Origin: Anaerolineae bacterium
GTDB lineage: Bacteria; Chloroflexota; Anaerolineae; Anaerolineales; Anaerolineaceae
Assembly: GCA_013178185.1 (NCBI GenBank)
Contig: JABLXC010000034.1
Span: forward strand, 1-37,833
DNA length: 37,833 nt
Reading direction: 5' to 3'
Shown here: one piece after another, positions 14,874 through 23,645 of the stretch
How positions within the stretch are numbered: position 1 is the first letter of the stretch
Layout: each line of letters begins with the position of its first letter
The notes under the pieces: generated by a model
What the model was told of the DNA's origin: nothing
The model's database searches: none
Seen by the model: the letters and a program-made list of their open reading frames with translations, nothing else
Program-made: the position numbers and the translations under genes

Positions 14874-14972
14874 GCGCGTTTCTTACTGCTACGTCGTAAA
14901 ACGCCAGTAGGGGTGAGATTTTCTCGTGATCCAGTTCTCCTTTGCGAACGCGTTGCAAAACGCGGACGGCGA

Positions 14973-15968
14973 TTACAGGCGCACCCAGCGGCCGGTCTGG
15001 CTGCTCTTGATGATGGACTCGATCACCCGCATGTTCTCGATTGAATCCTGCAGCGAAATGGGGGGCGGCGTGTCGTTGATCACGGCGCGGGAAAACAGGT
15101 CGCCCTGGATCGTGTAGTGGTTGCAAGTCGCCACCTGCACCTCTGCCGGCGGCTCACCTTCCAACCGCAACCAGACCTTGCAAGGGCGGTCGCTGGGGGG
15201 ATTGAAAGGGATTTCGATCTCCACCCGCCCCCTGTCTCCCAGGATGTTCACCCGCTGGTAGAATGCCAGTTGCGTGCCGCAGGTAAAAGTAGAGACACCC
15301 TCGCCGAAATCGAGAATGCCGGACGCCATCCGGTCCACCTGAAAGACAGGATCCATTTCCAGCAGGCCAAAAACCCGCCTGGGCTCAGCGTTGAACAACA
15401 GGCGGGATAGCGAAATGCAGTAGCAGCCTATGTCCATCAGACCGCCGCCGCCATAAGCGGGGATATTGCGAATGTCGTGCGGGTCACGGTTATGATAGGC
15501 AAAGATGGATTGGACAGTCTTGAGTTGGCCGAGTTTTCCGTCGCGCACCAGGCGGAATGCCAGCAGCCATTGAGGGTGCACGCGGTACATGAAGGCTTCC
15601 ATGACCTTGAGGTGAGGTCGCCGGATTGCCTCTTCTGCCAGCAATTGGGCTTCGGCCGCCGACATGGCGATCGGTTTTTCGCACAGGACGTGCTTGCCAG
15701 CTCGCATGGCTTGCAGCGTCCAGGGGACGTGCAGGTGGTTGGGCAGCGGGTTATAAATGGCGTCAATTTCCGGGTCGGCTAACAGCTCTTCGTAAGAGCC
15801 ATAAGCTTTGGGAAGGTGAAGCGTTTTGGCCGCAGCCCGCGCCCGTTTGAGATCGCGCGAGGCGATGGCCATGACCTTTGAATATTTCCCTTGTTGCATG
15901 GCAGGGATCACTTTTTTGACGCCGATTTGGGCGGTGCTCAGAATACCCCAACGTACTTTTTTGATAAT
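14973..15968 (-). CDS. Gfo/Idh/MocA family NAD(P)-dependent oxidoreductase, apparent ATT start
   Basis: About 331 aa. The N-terminal Rossmann domain starts KKVRWGILSTAQIGVKKV, the family's usual first strand and loop; CEKPIA carries the catalytic Lys, and the C-terminal alpha/beta domain runs to the end. Sugars, inositols and related polyols are typical substrates; the one here is unknown. The start is unusual: the conserved first strand lies upstream of the first normal start (GTG 15911). Between it and the upstream in-frame TAA there is no ATG, GTG or TTG. GGAGG lies six bases before an in-frame ATT at 15966-15968, so ATT is the likely start codon, unless the sequence has an error there. 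It follows the ctaAB-type gene by 60 bp. Confidence 0.85.
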   Translation of the reverse strand: MIKKVRWGILSTAQIGVKKVIPAMQQGKYSKVMAIASRDLKRARAAAKTLHLPKAYGSYEELLADPEIDAIYNPLPNHLHVPWTLQAMRAGKHVLCEKPIAMSAAEAQLLAEEAIRRPHLKVMEAFMYRVHPQWLLAFRLVRDGKLGQLKTVQSIFAYHNRDPHDIRNIPAYGGGGLMDIGCYCISLSRLLFNAEPRRVFGLLEMDPVFQVDRMASGILDFGEGVSTFTCGTQLAFYQRVNILGDRGRVEIEIPFNPPSDRPCKVWLRLEGEPPAEVQVATCNHYTIQGDLFSRAVINDTPPPISLQDSIENMRVIESIIKSSQTGRWVRL

Positions 15969-16028
15969 AAGTCGCCTCCGTTTGAGAAGAAGGGGATGGT
16001 TTTATCCGATTTTAAAGGGCAGAGCCGT

Positions 16029-17858
16029 TCAGACCAGCACATCCAGCATCATCGCCATGAACAGAAAAGCCAGGTACATACTGGAGACGCGGTATAAACG
16101 CCAGGCGTTTTGGTTGCCGCCGAGCTTCCACACCTTCCAGACGGCGTATAGCAAAAATAAGCCCAGCAAAACGGCAACCGCCAGGTAGAGAAGCCCCATC
16201 ATTCCAAAGAGAGTGGGCAAAAAGGTAATAACCAACAACCCCAGGCTGTACCAGAGAATCTGGGCGCGGGTAACCTGCTCGCCCCGCACCACTGGCATCA
16301 TTGGCACCCCGGCGCGGCTATAATCCTGAAACCGTACCAGGGCAAGCGCCCAGAAGTGCGGTGGCGTCCACATAAAGACGACCAGGAAGAGGTAAAGCGC
16401 TGGTAATCCCAGTCGGCCGGTCGCGGCGGCCCAGCCGACCACCGGCGCCATCGCGCCCGCGCCGCCGCCGATCACGATATTCTGGACGCTGGTGCGCTTG
16501 AGCAGCAGGGTGTAAATGACGACATAATACAAAATGCCGGCCAGGGTCAACAAGGCGGCCAGTCCGTTCACCAGGCCGGCAAGGATGAAGACCGAGAGGG
16601 TGCAAAGCAACAATCCCCATGCCAGGCCCTGGGCAGGTTTCAAGCGCCCTGAAGGGATGGGGCGTTTAGCGGTTCGTTTCATCAGCAGGTCAATATCTCG
16701 GTCAACGTACTGGTTCACCGCCTGCGCGCCGCCGGCCGCCAGCGCGCCGCCCAGCAACGTCCAGACGGTCAAGCCTGGCGCAGGCCACCCGCCGGAGCCA
16801 AGCACAAGACCGCCAAAGGCCGTCACCAGCAGCAGCAGGGTCACCACCGGGCGCGTCATGCTGAGTAGATCGCGTATCCGCTGCCAGGTCGAGACGTGAG
16901 TTTTTAACGTTTTTTGCTCTGCTTCTGCGATCTGGGGAGAGAGGCCGGTCTGCACGGCGGTGACGACCAGCGCAGCCCAAACCGCCGCAGCTGTTGCGAC
17001 GTGCATCGCAAGCAGCAAAACGGGATACCCCAGGCTGGTCTTGAGCGCGCCGATATAAGCCTGGGCAAAGAACAACGCCGCTGACAGTGTGGCAGCTGGC
17101 AGGATCACCGTATGATCGCTGTGCGCCCGCCAGGCCCGAACCACCAGGAGGATGACCAGGACGCTGGCAGCAGCGACGATAAAGCGGTGTAGCATGTGGA
17201 TCCAGGCGAGCGGATTGGTGGGGAAAAGGAAGCCGTTGCACAGCGGCCAGCCTGCGCAGACTGCCGTTGCGCCACTTCCGGCCACCACAGCGCCGCTGAT
17301 CAGGACGGCGAAGACGCCCGCCAGGGTCCAGAGCGACAGGCGGGCAAACGGCTCTTGAAAAACCAGCCGGTCAGCGGCGGCAGGTTCCTGGCAACGGTGA
17401 AACGCCGTGACCGTCGCGGTGAGCAGCATCGCGAAGATCGTCAGGGCGACGCCCAGGTGCACGGCGACGATCAAGGGCGGGAGTTCCTGAAGCACGGTAA
17501 CCGCGCCAAGGGCGATTTCGATGAACAGCAAAGCCACCGCGAGGAGCAGCGGTCGAAAGATGAGCCGGATGGAGCGAAAGCGCCGCCAGGCTGTCAGGGC
17601 GGCGAGTAGTATCAACGGTGAAGTCAGCGAGGCAAAAAGGCGGTGCAAATATTCCAGCCAGGCATCCAGCCTGGGAGGCGGGATCACCTGCCCGTGGCAG
17701 AGCGGCCAGTCTGGGCAGCCTAACCCAGAACCGGTAACGCGCACGACGCCGCCCATCACGATTAGCAGGTATGTCACGGTAGAAGCGGCTAGCGCCAGGT
17801 AACGAAAACGGCGCAAGTGGATGAGTTCGCGGTTGCCGCCCGATAACGTTTCATTCAT
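16029..17858 (-). CDS. ctaA-ctaB: fused heme A synthase (CtaA) / heme O synthase (CtaB)
   Basis: 609-aa polytopic membrane protein carrying both steps from heme B to heme A for heme-copper oxidases. Residues about 15-310 are CtaA-like: paired cysteine motifs CPDWPLC and CAGWPLC, and heme-ligand histidines in LEYLHRL, VHLGVAL, HMLHRF and LAMHVA. Residues about 330-609 are CtaB, a UbiA-type prenyltransferase: NQYVDRDID followed by KRPIPSGRL (the Mg-diphosphate motif) and the later FQDYSRAGVPMMPVV. CtaA acts after CtaB, so the fusion would put consecutive enzymes in one chain. Similar fusions are known, e.g. in Thermus. A palindrome overlaps the region just upstream of the start. No oxidase subunit genes are in this window. 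Confidence 0.93.
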   Translation of the reverse strand: MNETLSGGNRELIHLRRFRYLALAASTVTYLLIVMGGVVRVTGSGLGCPDWPLCHGQVIPPPRLDAWLEYLHRLFASLTSPLILLAALTAWRRFRSIRLIFRPLLLAVALLFIEIALGAVTVLQELPPLIVAVHLGVALTIFAMLLTATVTAFHRCQEPAAADRLVFQEPFARLSLWTLAGVFAVLISGAVVAGSGATAVCAGWPLCNGFLFPTNPLAWIHMLHRFIVAAASVLVILLVVRAWRAHSDHTVILPAATLSAALFFAQAYIGALKTSLGYPVLLLAMHVATAAAVWAALVVTAVQTGLSPQIAEAEQKTLKTHVSTWQRIRDLLSMTRPVVTLLLLVTAFGGLVLGSGGWPAPGLTVWTLLGGALAAGGAQAVNQYVDRDIDLLMKRTAKRPIPSGRLKPAQGLAWGLLLCTLSVFILAGLVNGLAALLTLAGILYYVVIYTLLLKRTSVQNIVIGGGAGAMAPVVGWAAATGRLGLPALYLFLVVFMWTPPHFWALALVRFQDYSRAGVPMMPVVRGEQVTRAQILWYSLGLLVITFLPTLFGMMGLLYLAVAVLLGLFLLYAVWKVWKLGGNQNAWRLYRVSSMYLAFLFMAMMLDVLV

Positions 17859-17864
17859 CGCATC

Positions 17865-17894
17865 ACCCCAGAGTCGTAGTCAAACATCTGGGGT
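17865..17894 (-). promoter_or_regulatory. palindrome just upstream of the CtaA-CtaB start
   Basis: A perfect 8-bp inverted repeat, ACCCCAGA-N14-TCTGGGGT, ends seven bases before the start codon. The downstream arm contains the GGGGTGA ribosome binding site. A -10-like TACAAT (minus strand, 17896-17901) abuts it, so the repeat covers the likely transcription start; an operator is the simpler reading, an SD-masking hairpin the alternative. Confidence 0.45.
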
Positions 17895-17968
17895 AATTGT
17901 ATGCGCTTTCCCTTGAAACTTCCAGTCATGGGGAGAGTAAACAGGACTTTTTTGGGGCGCAGACGGTT

Positions 17969-18004
17969 AAAACCCGCCTGTCTCGTCATGATGGATGAGG
18001 CGGG
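17969..18004 (-). terminator. terminator after the zinc-ribbon membrane protein gene
   Basis: On the minus strand: CCCGCCT, an 18-nt loop, AGGCGGG, then TTTTAACC. The perfect 7-bp stem lies 34 bp after the stop at 18038; the T-run is short. Confidence 0.5.
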
Positions 18005-18037
18005 ATGTTGCCGGGTTATCTGTTGGGTGATGCAGGA

Positions 18038-18442
18038 TCAGATTGCAGGCTCGCTCTTTCGCATGGGCAGATTAGCGCCGCAGAATGAACAATCGGCGGA
18101 TCGCGTGCTGGTCCATCTCACTTCGTGGGCGCGCACCGGCCCGCCGCACTTTGGGCAAACCGTTGGTAAAAGTTCCGGGTGGCGTTCTGGTGCCTGAGCC
18201 GCCGCGAAAGGGGCAGAGGCGGCTGGGGTTGTGGGGGGAGTTGCAGGCTGTTCTTCCTCAAACGCTTGCGGGACGAATTTCATCAATGCTGCTTCCAGGA
18301 TCATGCTGACGGCGATCAACACCAAAATCCCGGGGAACCACCAGCCTTTCCAGGCCAGGATTGCCAGCCCGATCAACCAGATCGCGCCGTGAATGCTGCG
18401 CCATGGACCAACCAGTTTCCGCTTTTTCTCATCTTTACCCAT
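18038..18442 (-). CDS. membrane protein with C-terminal zinc ribbon
   Basis: 134 aa, family not recognised. A basic N-terminus (MGKDEKKRK) leads into two closely spaced hydrophobic helices (about residues 17-55), a Pro/Ala/Thr-rich linker (about 65-90), then a zinc ribbon with CPKCGG and CSFCG pairs near the C-terminus. ATG 18442 was chosen; the in-frame TTG at 18463 has no better ribosome site and adds seven unremarkable residues. A TATAAT at 18490-18495 on the minus strand and a terminator at 17969-18004 suggest its own transcript. The function is unknown; zinc ribbons of this kind may bind nucleic acid or protein. Confidence 0.7.
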   Translation of the reverse strand: MGKDEKKRKLVGPWRSIHGAIWLIGLAILAWKGWWFPGILVLIAVSMILEAALMKFVPQAFEEEQPATPPTTPAASAPFAAAQAPERHPELLPTVCPKCGGPVRAHEVRWTSTRSADCSFCGANLPMRKSEPAI

Positions 18443-18489
18443 AGCCGTCCTGCCTTGATGCAAAGTTATGATCTATGTTCAACGCTCTT

Positions 18490-18495
18490 ATTATA
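18490..18495 (-). promoter_or_regulatory. -10 box for the zinc-ribbon membrane protein gene
   Basis: Perfect TATAAT on the minus strand, 48 bp upstream of the start codon. A weak TGGAAC -35 lies 18 bp further up. Confidence 0.4.
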
Positions 18496-18651
18496 CGAAA
18501 GAATGCGCCGTACGTTCCAAAATGGCAAGGGATTGATCGCCTCCCTGCGGTTTTGGCTTCGATTGGCGCGCTAAAACGGGCACAATGGCAGACGCCAATT
18601 GTCCGGTGCAATGGCTGCTGAGGGGGTTGCCCCTGGAAAGAAGAGAGCTGA

Positions 18652-21432
18652 CTAACTAACCTCTAGTTTGACGGCGCATATCTTGAATTCCGGGATCTTT
18701 GAAACCGGGTCGAGCGCCGCAATCGTCAGGTTGTTGCCGTTTTGCTCCCCAGCGAAGTGGAAATTCGCGAAGATCAGGCCGGGAGAAACCCGTTCGGTAA
18801 TCAGCGCTTTGCCGAGCGCGATGCCGCGCCGCGAAGAGAGCCTCACTTGCTGGTGATCAAGAATTCCCAGCGCTTCGGCATCCTCGGGGTGGATCTCTAT
18901 GTAAGCGTCCGGATAGACATCCAGTAGACCCTGTGAGCGGCGCGTCATTTCTCCAGCGTGCCAATGATATAGCACCCGTCCAGTAGTTAACAGGAAAGGA
19001 TACTCTGCGTCCGGCAATTCCTGGGGGTCGAGGTGTTCTGTGGGATGGAACTTTCCCTTACCGCGGGTGAACTCTCCGATGTGCAGGATGGGCGTCCCGC
19101 TGTGGTTTAGATCCTTTACAGGCCAGTGCAGTTGCGCGCCGGTATTCAGTCGGGCGTGACTCACCCCCGCGTAAATGGGTGTCACTGCCGCGATCTCATC
19201 CATCACCTCTGCCGCGCTGGCATAATCCCAGCCCGCATGACTGCCAGTTGGCCTGCGTTTCTCCACCGCCAGAATCCGCTTTGCCAGGTCGGCCAGAATT
19301 TCCCAATCGGGACGCGTTTCGCCCTCGGGTTGGATTGCCTGGCGTACCATCTGAATGCGCCGTTCGGTGTTGGTGAAGGTGCCCTCTTTTTCCGCAAAGG
19401 TAACCCCCGGCAAAAGCACATCGGCATAATGAGAAGTTTCGGAAGGGAAAATTTCCTGTAATACGATGAACTCGCATGCTTCCAGGCATTCGCGGGTGTG
19501 GTTGGCATCCGGCTCGGTCATCACCGGGTTCTCTCCCAGGATGACCAGCGCTCGTACCTTTCCTGTGCCAGCCATGGGGATCATCTCGGTTGAGGTCAGA
19601 CCAGCTTTATTGTTGAACAGGGGCGGTGTGCTGCCATCAGCGTGGGTTGTTTGCCAGGCCAGGTTGAATTTTTCCAGCACGGCTTCGTTCGTCACGGATT
19701 GATAGCCCGGGAAGACGTTTGGCAGCCCGCCCATATCGCAAGCGCCCTGGACGTTGTTCTGTCCGCGCAGCGGGTTGACGCCACCGCCTGGCACCCCCAT
19801 GTTCCCAAGCAGCATCTGCAAATTTGCCAGCGTCAACACGTTCAATACGCCGGTGGTATGCTGGGTGATACCCATTGCCCAGAAAACCGCTGCCGGTTTG
19901 TTGCTTGCCAGCGTTTCGGCGGTTTTGTAAAGGTCTTTTTCAGTCACACCGGTAATCTTCGATACCAGTTCAGGGGGGTATTTCTCAACGACCTCGCGAA
20001 AGGCGTCAAAATTTTCGCAGCGTTGATCAATGAAAGCTTGATCTTGCCAGTTGTTTTTCAGGATGATGTGCATCAGGCCGTTGATTAATGCCACATCGGT
20101 TCCTGGTTTTTGCCGCAGATAGATTTGCGCAAATTCGGCAATGTCAACGCGGCGCGGGTCAGCCACGATCAGCTTGACCTTGCGGCGCAAAACTGCCTGG
20201 CGGATCTTCGAGCCGATTACCGGGTGTTGTTCGGTCGTGTTCGAGCCGATGATGAAGATGGCCTGGGCATGTTCGACGATGTCAGCCACAGTATTTGTCA
20301 TCGCGCCGGAGCCAAAACTCATCCCCAACCCTGCAACAGTGGAGGAGTGGCACAACCGCGCGCAGTGATCTATGTTGTGTGTGCCGATCACCTGGCGCGC
20401 CAGCTTGTTCATGAGATAGTTTTCTTCGTTGGTGCATTTTGCTGAAGAAAGCAAGGCGATTGCATCTGGCCCCGACTCGCGTTTGATGGCGGCCAGTTTG
20501 TTTGCTGCCAGGTTTAGCGCCGTATCCCAACTGACCGTTACCCAGGGACTTTCCCCGGCAGGCGGCTTGGGCATTCCCTTCAGTAGATATTCGCGCACTT
20601 GCGGACTGCGCAGGCGGTCAGGGTGCTGGATGTACTGGTAACCGTAACGTCCCTTGACGCAAAGGTGAACGCCGTTCACGGGCGCATTGGGATTGGAAGT
20701 TACCTTGATGACGCGGTTGTCTTTTACGTTCAAATCGAAATTACATCCCACGCCACAGTAAGCGCAAGTGGTCTGTACTTTCTTCTCCGGCAGTTCAGCG
20801 CCAAAAGAAGGTTTGTGCGTTAGCGCCCCGGTGGGGCAATATTCCACACAGGCGCCGCATGATTCGCAGCGCGCTTCCAGCAGGGTCACGCCGGAACCTG
20901 CGACAATTTGACTGTCAAAGCCGCGTTCGGCCAATCCCCAAACAAAGCGTCCCTGAACCTCTGCACAGGCGCGAATACAACGGGTGCAAAGGATACACTT
21001 GTTAAGGTCAACGCGAATAAACGGATTAGGGTCGCTGTCTATGGCGTAACGTGGTTCTTTGCGCGTCCATTGGGAGGTGTCCACCCCGTAATAATCGCAC
21101 CACTTCAGGAGGGCGTTCGGCTTATCCGCATTGCCGTTGCCAGAATCATAGTAATTCTTCAACAATAGTTTCAGGATGGATTTACGCGCCTCAACCAGGT
21201 CCTCCGTTTCGGTGTACACTTCCATCCCATCCGTAACCGGCAGCATGCAGGCGGCTGCGGGTAAGCGCAGTCCTTTTACTTCTACGTTACATAACCGGCA
21301 GCCTCCATAAGGGGTCAGGTCGGGATGATCGCAAAGTGAGGGGATGGATATTCCTGCTTCTTGGGCGGCGCGCAACAGGTTAGTATCCTCGCGCACCTGG
21401 TACGGTTGGCCGTTTATAAAAATAAATGGCAT
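18652..21432 (-). CDS. formate dehydrogenase alpha subunit, Cys-type molybdo/tungsto enzyme
   Basis: 926 aa, cytosolic (no Tat signal). Domains in order: a plant-type [2Fe-2S] domain (about 1-78; CDHPDLTPYGGCRLC), two [4Fe-4S] ferredoxin motifs (CILCTRCIRAC and CESCGACVEYCP, about 145-205), a further cluster in CAYCGVGC, then the bis-MGD catalytic domain. The active-site residue is Cys361 in HCARLCHSS, where selenocysteine forms have Sec. The domain order and the NuoE/NuoF partners point to an NAD-linked, FdsA/FdhF2-type formate dehydrogenase or CO2 reductase. The NuoG-type His-Cys3 cluster expected near residues 95-120 is not visible; NYYDSGNGN and KWCDYYG stand there. It is the last gene of the three-gene operon, 17 bp after the NuoF-like gene. 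Other molybdo-oxidoreductases are a less likely reading. Confidence 0.85.
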   Translation of the reverse strand: MPFIFINGQPYQVREDTNLLRAAQEAGISIPSLCDHPDLTPYGGCRLCNVEVKGLRLPAAACMLPVTDGMEVYTETEDLVEARKSILKLLLKNYYDSGNGNADKPNALLKWCDYYGVDTSQWTRKEPRYAIDSDPNPFIRVDLNKCILCTRCIRACAEVQGRFVWGLAERGFDSQIVAGSGVTLLEARCESCGACVEYCPTGALTHKPSFGAELPEKKVQTTCAYCGVGCNFDLNVKDNRVIKVTSNPNAPVNGVHLCVKGRYGYQYIQHPDRLRSPQVREYLLKGMPKPPAGESPWVTVSWDTALNLAANKLAAIKRESGPDAIALLSSAKCTNEENYLMNKLARQVIGTHNIDHCARLCHSSTVAGLGMSFGSGAMTNTVADIVEHAQAIFIIGSNTTEQHPVIGSKIRQAVLRRKVKLIVADPRRVDIAEFAQIYLRQKPGTDVALINGLMHIILKNNWQDQAFIDQRCENFDAFREVVEKYPPELVSKITGVTEKDLYKTAETLASNKPAAVFWAMGITQHTTGVLNVLTLANLQMLLGNMGVPGGGVNPLRGQNNVQGACDMGGLPNVFPGYQSVTNEAVLEKFNLAWQTTHADGSTPPLFNNKAGLTSTEMIPMAGTGKVRALVILGENPVMTEPDANHTRECLEACEFIVLQEIFPSETSHYADVLLPGVTFAEKEGTFTNTERRIQMVRQAIQPEGETRPDWEILADLAKRILAVEKRRPTGSHAGWDYASAAEVMDEIAAVTPIYAGVSHARLNTGAQLHWPVKDLNHSGTPILHIGEFTRGKGKFHPTEHLDPQELPDAEYPFLLTTGRVLYHWHAGEMTRRSQGLLDVYPDAYIEIHPEDAEALGILDHQQVRLSSRRGIALGKALITERVSPGLIFANFHFAGEQNGNNLTIAALDPVSKIPEFKICAVKLEVS

Positions 21433-21449
21433 GGGAGGCTCCTCTACGA

Positions 21450-23081
21450 TTAATTTTGCTCGCCGGTCAGGGCTAGAATGGCGCCGAAATTACAGGTCTG
21501 GATACAAATGCCGCAGCGTATGCAGATTTCCTGATCGATCAGGTGTGGGTTGCGGCGTTCGCCGTTTATTGCACCGATTGGGCAGTTCTTGGCGCACACC
21601 GTACAGCCGGTACAGGTTTCTGGCACGATTTCGTAGCGGATCAGCGCCCGGCACACTTTGGCAGGGCATTCTTTCCGGTAAATATGCGCTTCGTATTCGT
21701 GGCGGAAGTGCTTGATAGTGCTCTCCACTGGGTTAGGCGCTCCCTGTCCCAGACCGCACAGGCTATGCGTTTTCGTCACCTTGCATAATCGTTCCAGTTC
21801 CTCGATGTCGCCATCAACGCCTTCGCCGTTGCAAATGCGGGTCAGGATTTCGAGCATACTGTGGGTGCCCACCCGGCAAGGGGTACACTTGCCGCAGCTC
21901 TCTTCTTGAATGAATTCCATGAAGAAGCGGGCGATATCTACCATACAGGTTTCTTCATCCATCACAATCATGCCGCCCGATCCCATAATCGAGCCAGCCG
22001 CGGTGAGCGATTCGTAATCCACTGGCAGGTCGATCATCGAAGCAGGCAGACAGCCGCCCATCGGGCCGCCGGTTTGGATCGCCTTGAGCGCCTTATTCTT
22101 TTTGATCCCTTCCCCCACATCGTAAACAATCTCGCGCAATGTAATGCCCAGCGGAACTTCGATCAGGCCGGTGTGGTTGACATCTCCGGCCAGGGCAAAG
22201 GTCTTTGTGCCTTTGCTTTTTTCGGTGCCCATCGCGGCAAACCAATCTGGGCCGGTCAGGATGATCTGTGGCACGTTGGCAAAGGTCTCCACATTGTTGA
22301 TACAGGTGGGGTTTCCCCAAAGTCCCGAGACCGCCGGAAAGGGTGGGCGCGGGCGCGGCTCGCCGCGCCGCCCCTCGATCGAGGCGATCAGGGCGGTTTC
22401 TTCTCCGCATACGAAAGCCCCGGCGCCCATGCGCAGCTCTACATCGAAGGAGAAACCGCTTGCAAGCACGTTTTTCCCCAACAGACCGTAGGCGCGCGCT
22501 TGCTGGATGGCAATGTTCAACGTTCTGACGGCAATCGGATACTCTGCTCGGCAGTAGATATACCCCTGTGAAGCGCCAATGGCATAGGCGGCGATCGCCA
22601 TGCCCTCCAACACCGAATGTGGGTCGCCTTCCAAGACCCGCCGGTTCATGAATGCTCCGGGGTCGCCTTCGTCGGCGTTACAGATAATGTATTTGGGCGA
22701 CCCTGCGCTGTTGCGGGTGAGTTGCCATTTTCGACCTGTGGGGAAACCGGCTCCGCCCCGGCCCCGCAGCCCAGACCTGGAGATTGTATCAATCACCTCC
22801 TCTGGGGTCATTTTGGTCAGAACAGTGGCCAGCGCCTGGTAGCCATCCTCGGCGATGTAATCATCCAGGCTTTCGGGGTCGATCAGAGTGCAATTGCGCA
22901 GCACCACGCGGATTTCCTTGCCGCGTGGCGCGTCCAGTTCCTGGTCGGCGCGCAGCGCCAGCGGCGCAAATTTTTCCGGCCCCCCATCCCTAAACGGCTG
23001 CGAAGTAATCTCTTCACGTTTGCGCTGCAGAATTTCTTCCTGCAAGTGAACAAGCTCGGTCAGGCTGTTGATGAAGGGCAT
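21450..23081 (-). CDS. NuoF-like NADH-binding flavoprotein subunit with two extra 4Fe-4S motifs
   Basis: 543 aa, the diaphorase subunit of the formate dehydrogenase complex. NADH/FMN motifs are [13 protein letters not shown] and [14 protein letters not shown]; the NuoF cluster is [13 protein letters not shown] with a further Cys in HSLCGLG. After the NuoF core come two ferredoxin-type motifs, [12 protein letters not shown] and [11 protein letters not shown], absent from standard complex I NuoF but typical of HydB-like subunits of electron-bifurcating hydrogenases and formate dehydrogenases. The N-terminal thioredoxin-like [2Fe-2S] domain of full HydB is missing; only about 50 linker-like residues stand there. 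It starts 3 bp after the NuoE-like stop, with GGAG in that gene's 3' end. Confidence 0.9.
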   Translation of the reverse strand: MPFINSLTELVHLQEEILQRKREEITSQPFRDGGPEKFAPLALRADQELDAPRGKEIRVVLRNCTLIDPESLDDYIAEDGYQALATVLTKMTPEEVIDTISRSGLRGRGGAGFPTGRKWQLTRNSAGSPKYIICNADEGDPGAFMNRRVLEGDPHSVLEGMAIAAYAIGASQGYIYCRAEYPIAVRTLNIAIQQARAYGLLGKNVLASGFSFDVELRMGAGAFVCGEETALIASIEGRRGEPRPRPPFPAVSGLWGNPTCINNVETFANVPQIILTGPDWFAAMGTEKSKGTKTFALAGDVNHTGLIEVPLGITLREIVYDVGEGIKKNKALKAIQTGGPMGGCLPASMIDLPVDYESLTAAGSIMGSGGMIVMDEETCMVDIARFFMEFIQEESCGKCTPCRVGTHSMLEILTRICNGEGVDGDIEELERLCKVTKTHSLCGLGQGAPNPVESTIKHFRHEYEAHIYRKECPAKVCRALIRYEIVPETCTGCTVCAKNCPIGAINGERRNPHLIDQEICIRCGICIQTCNFGAILALTGEQN

Positions 23082-23084
23082 AGG

Positions 23085-23645
23085 TTATTCTCCTGAAGAA
23101 TTACTGGATGCCTTGGTAATTTCACGGATCAGGGCGGGTAATTTGCTGGGGCGCAAGCGGCCGTACAATTGTTCATCCACCACCACGACCGGCGCCTGGC
23201 TGCAGGCCCCTACACAGCGGCATACTTCCAGTGTGATCTTGCCATCTGGTGTGGTTCTGCCGGTCTTGGTACCCAGGATTTGCTCAGCTTTTTGGATCAA
23301 TTGCGGGGTGCCGCCCACATAGCAGGCCGTACCCATGCAGAACTTGAGGGTATGGTCGCCGCGCGGCTCGGTGGTAAAGAACGAATAAAAAGTAACCACC
23401 CCGTGAATGGCGCTGACCGGTACATTCAATACGCGGGCAACGTATTCCTGAACCGGCTGTGAGATGAAACCAACCCGGCTTTGAATTTCGTTCAAGATCA
23501 CCATCAGACCGCCAGGTACGTCGCAATAGGTTTCCAAAATCCGATCGATGATTGCTTTTTGTTCTGGAACGTTCAGCGGGTATTCTTTTTCGAGGTTTTT
23601 TAACGTGGGTGCGGCTAACGCATAGGAATGGTTAGGGGTAGCCAT
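23085..23645 (-). CDS. NuoE-like [2Fe-2S] thioredoxin-fold subunit
   Basis: 186 aa, the small electron-transfer subunit. The four cluster ligands are C103 and C108 (CMGTAC) and C144 and C148 (CVGAC), the normal NuoE/HydC spacing. An N-terminal helical part holds LEKEYPLNVPEQKAII and GFISQPVQEYVARVLNV. It probably binds the NuoF-like protein and completes a NuoE-NuoF-FdhA complex. It is the first gene of the operon, with AAGGAGCG before the ATG and a TATAAT at 23740-23745 on the minus strand upstream. Confidence 0.9.
   Translation of the reverse strand: MATPNHSYALAAPTLKNLEKEYPLNVPEQKAIIDRILETYCDVPGGLMVILNEIQSRVGFISQPVQEYVARVLNVPVSAIHGVVTFYSFFTTEPRGDHTLKFCMGTACYVGGTPQLIQKAEQILGTKTGRTTPDGKITLEVCRCVGACSQAPVVVVDEQLYGRLRPSKLPALIREITKASSNSSGE

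Noticed and set aside
17901-18197. 98-aa plus-strand frame upstream of ctaA-ctaB
   Set aside because: It overlaps the 3' end of the zinc-ribbon gene and its terminator hairpin, and has no ribosome site.
18580-18640. Hairpin-like sequence after the formate dehydrogenase gene as a terminator
   Set aside because: The stem around GCCATTG/CAATTGGC is imperfect and has no T-run on the minus strand.
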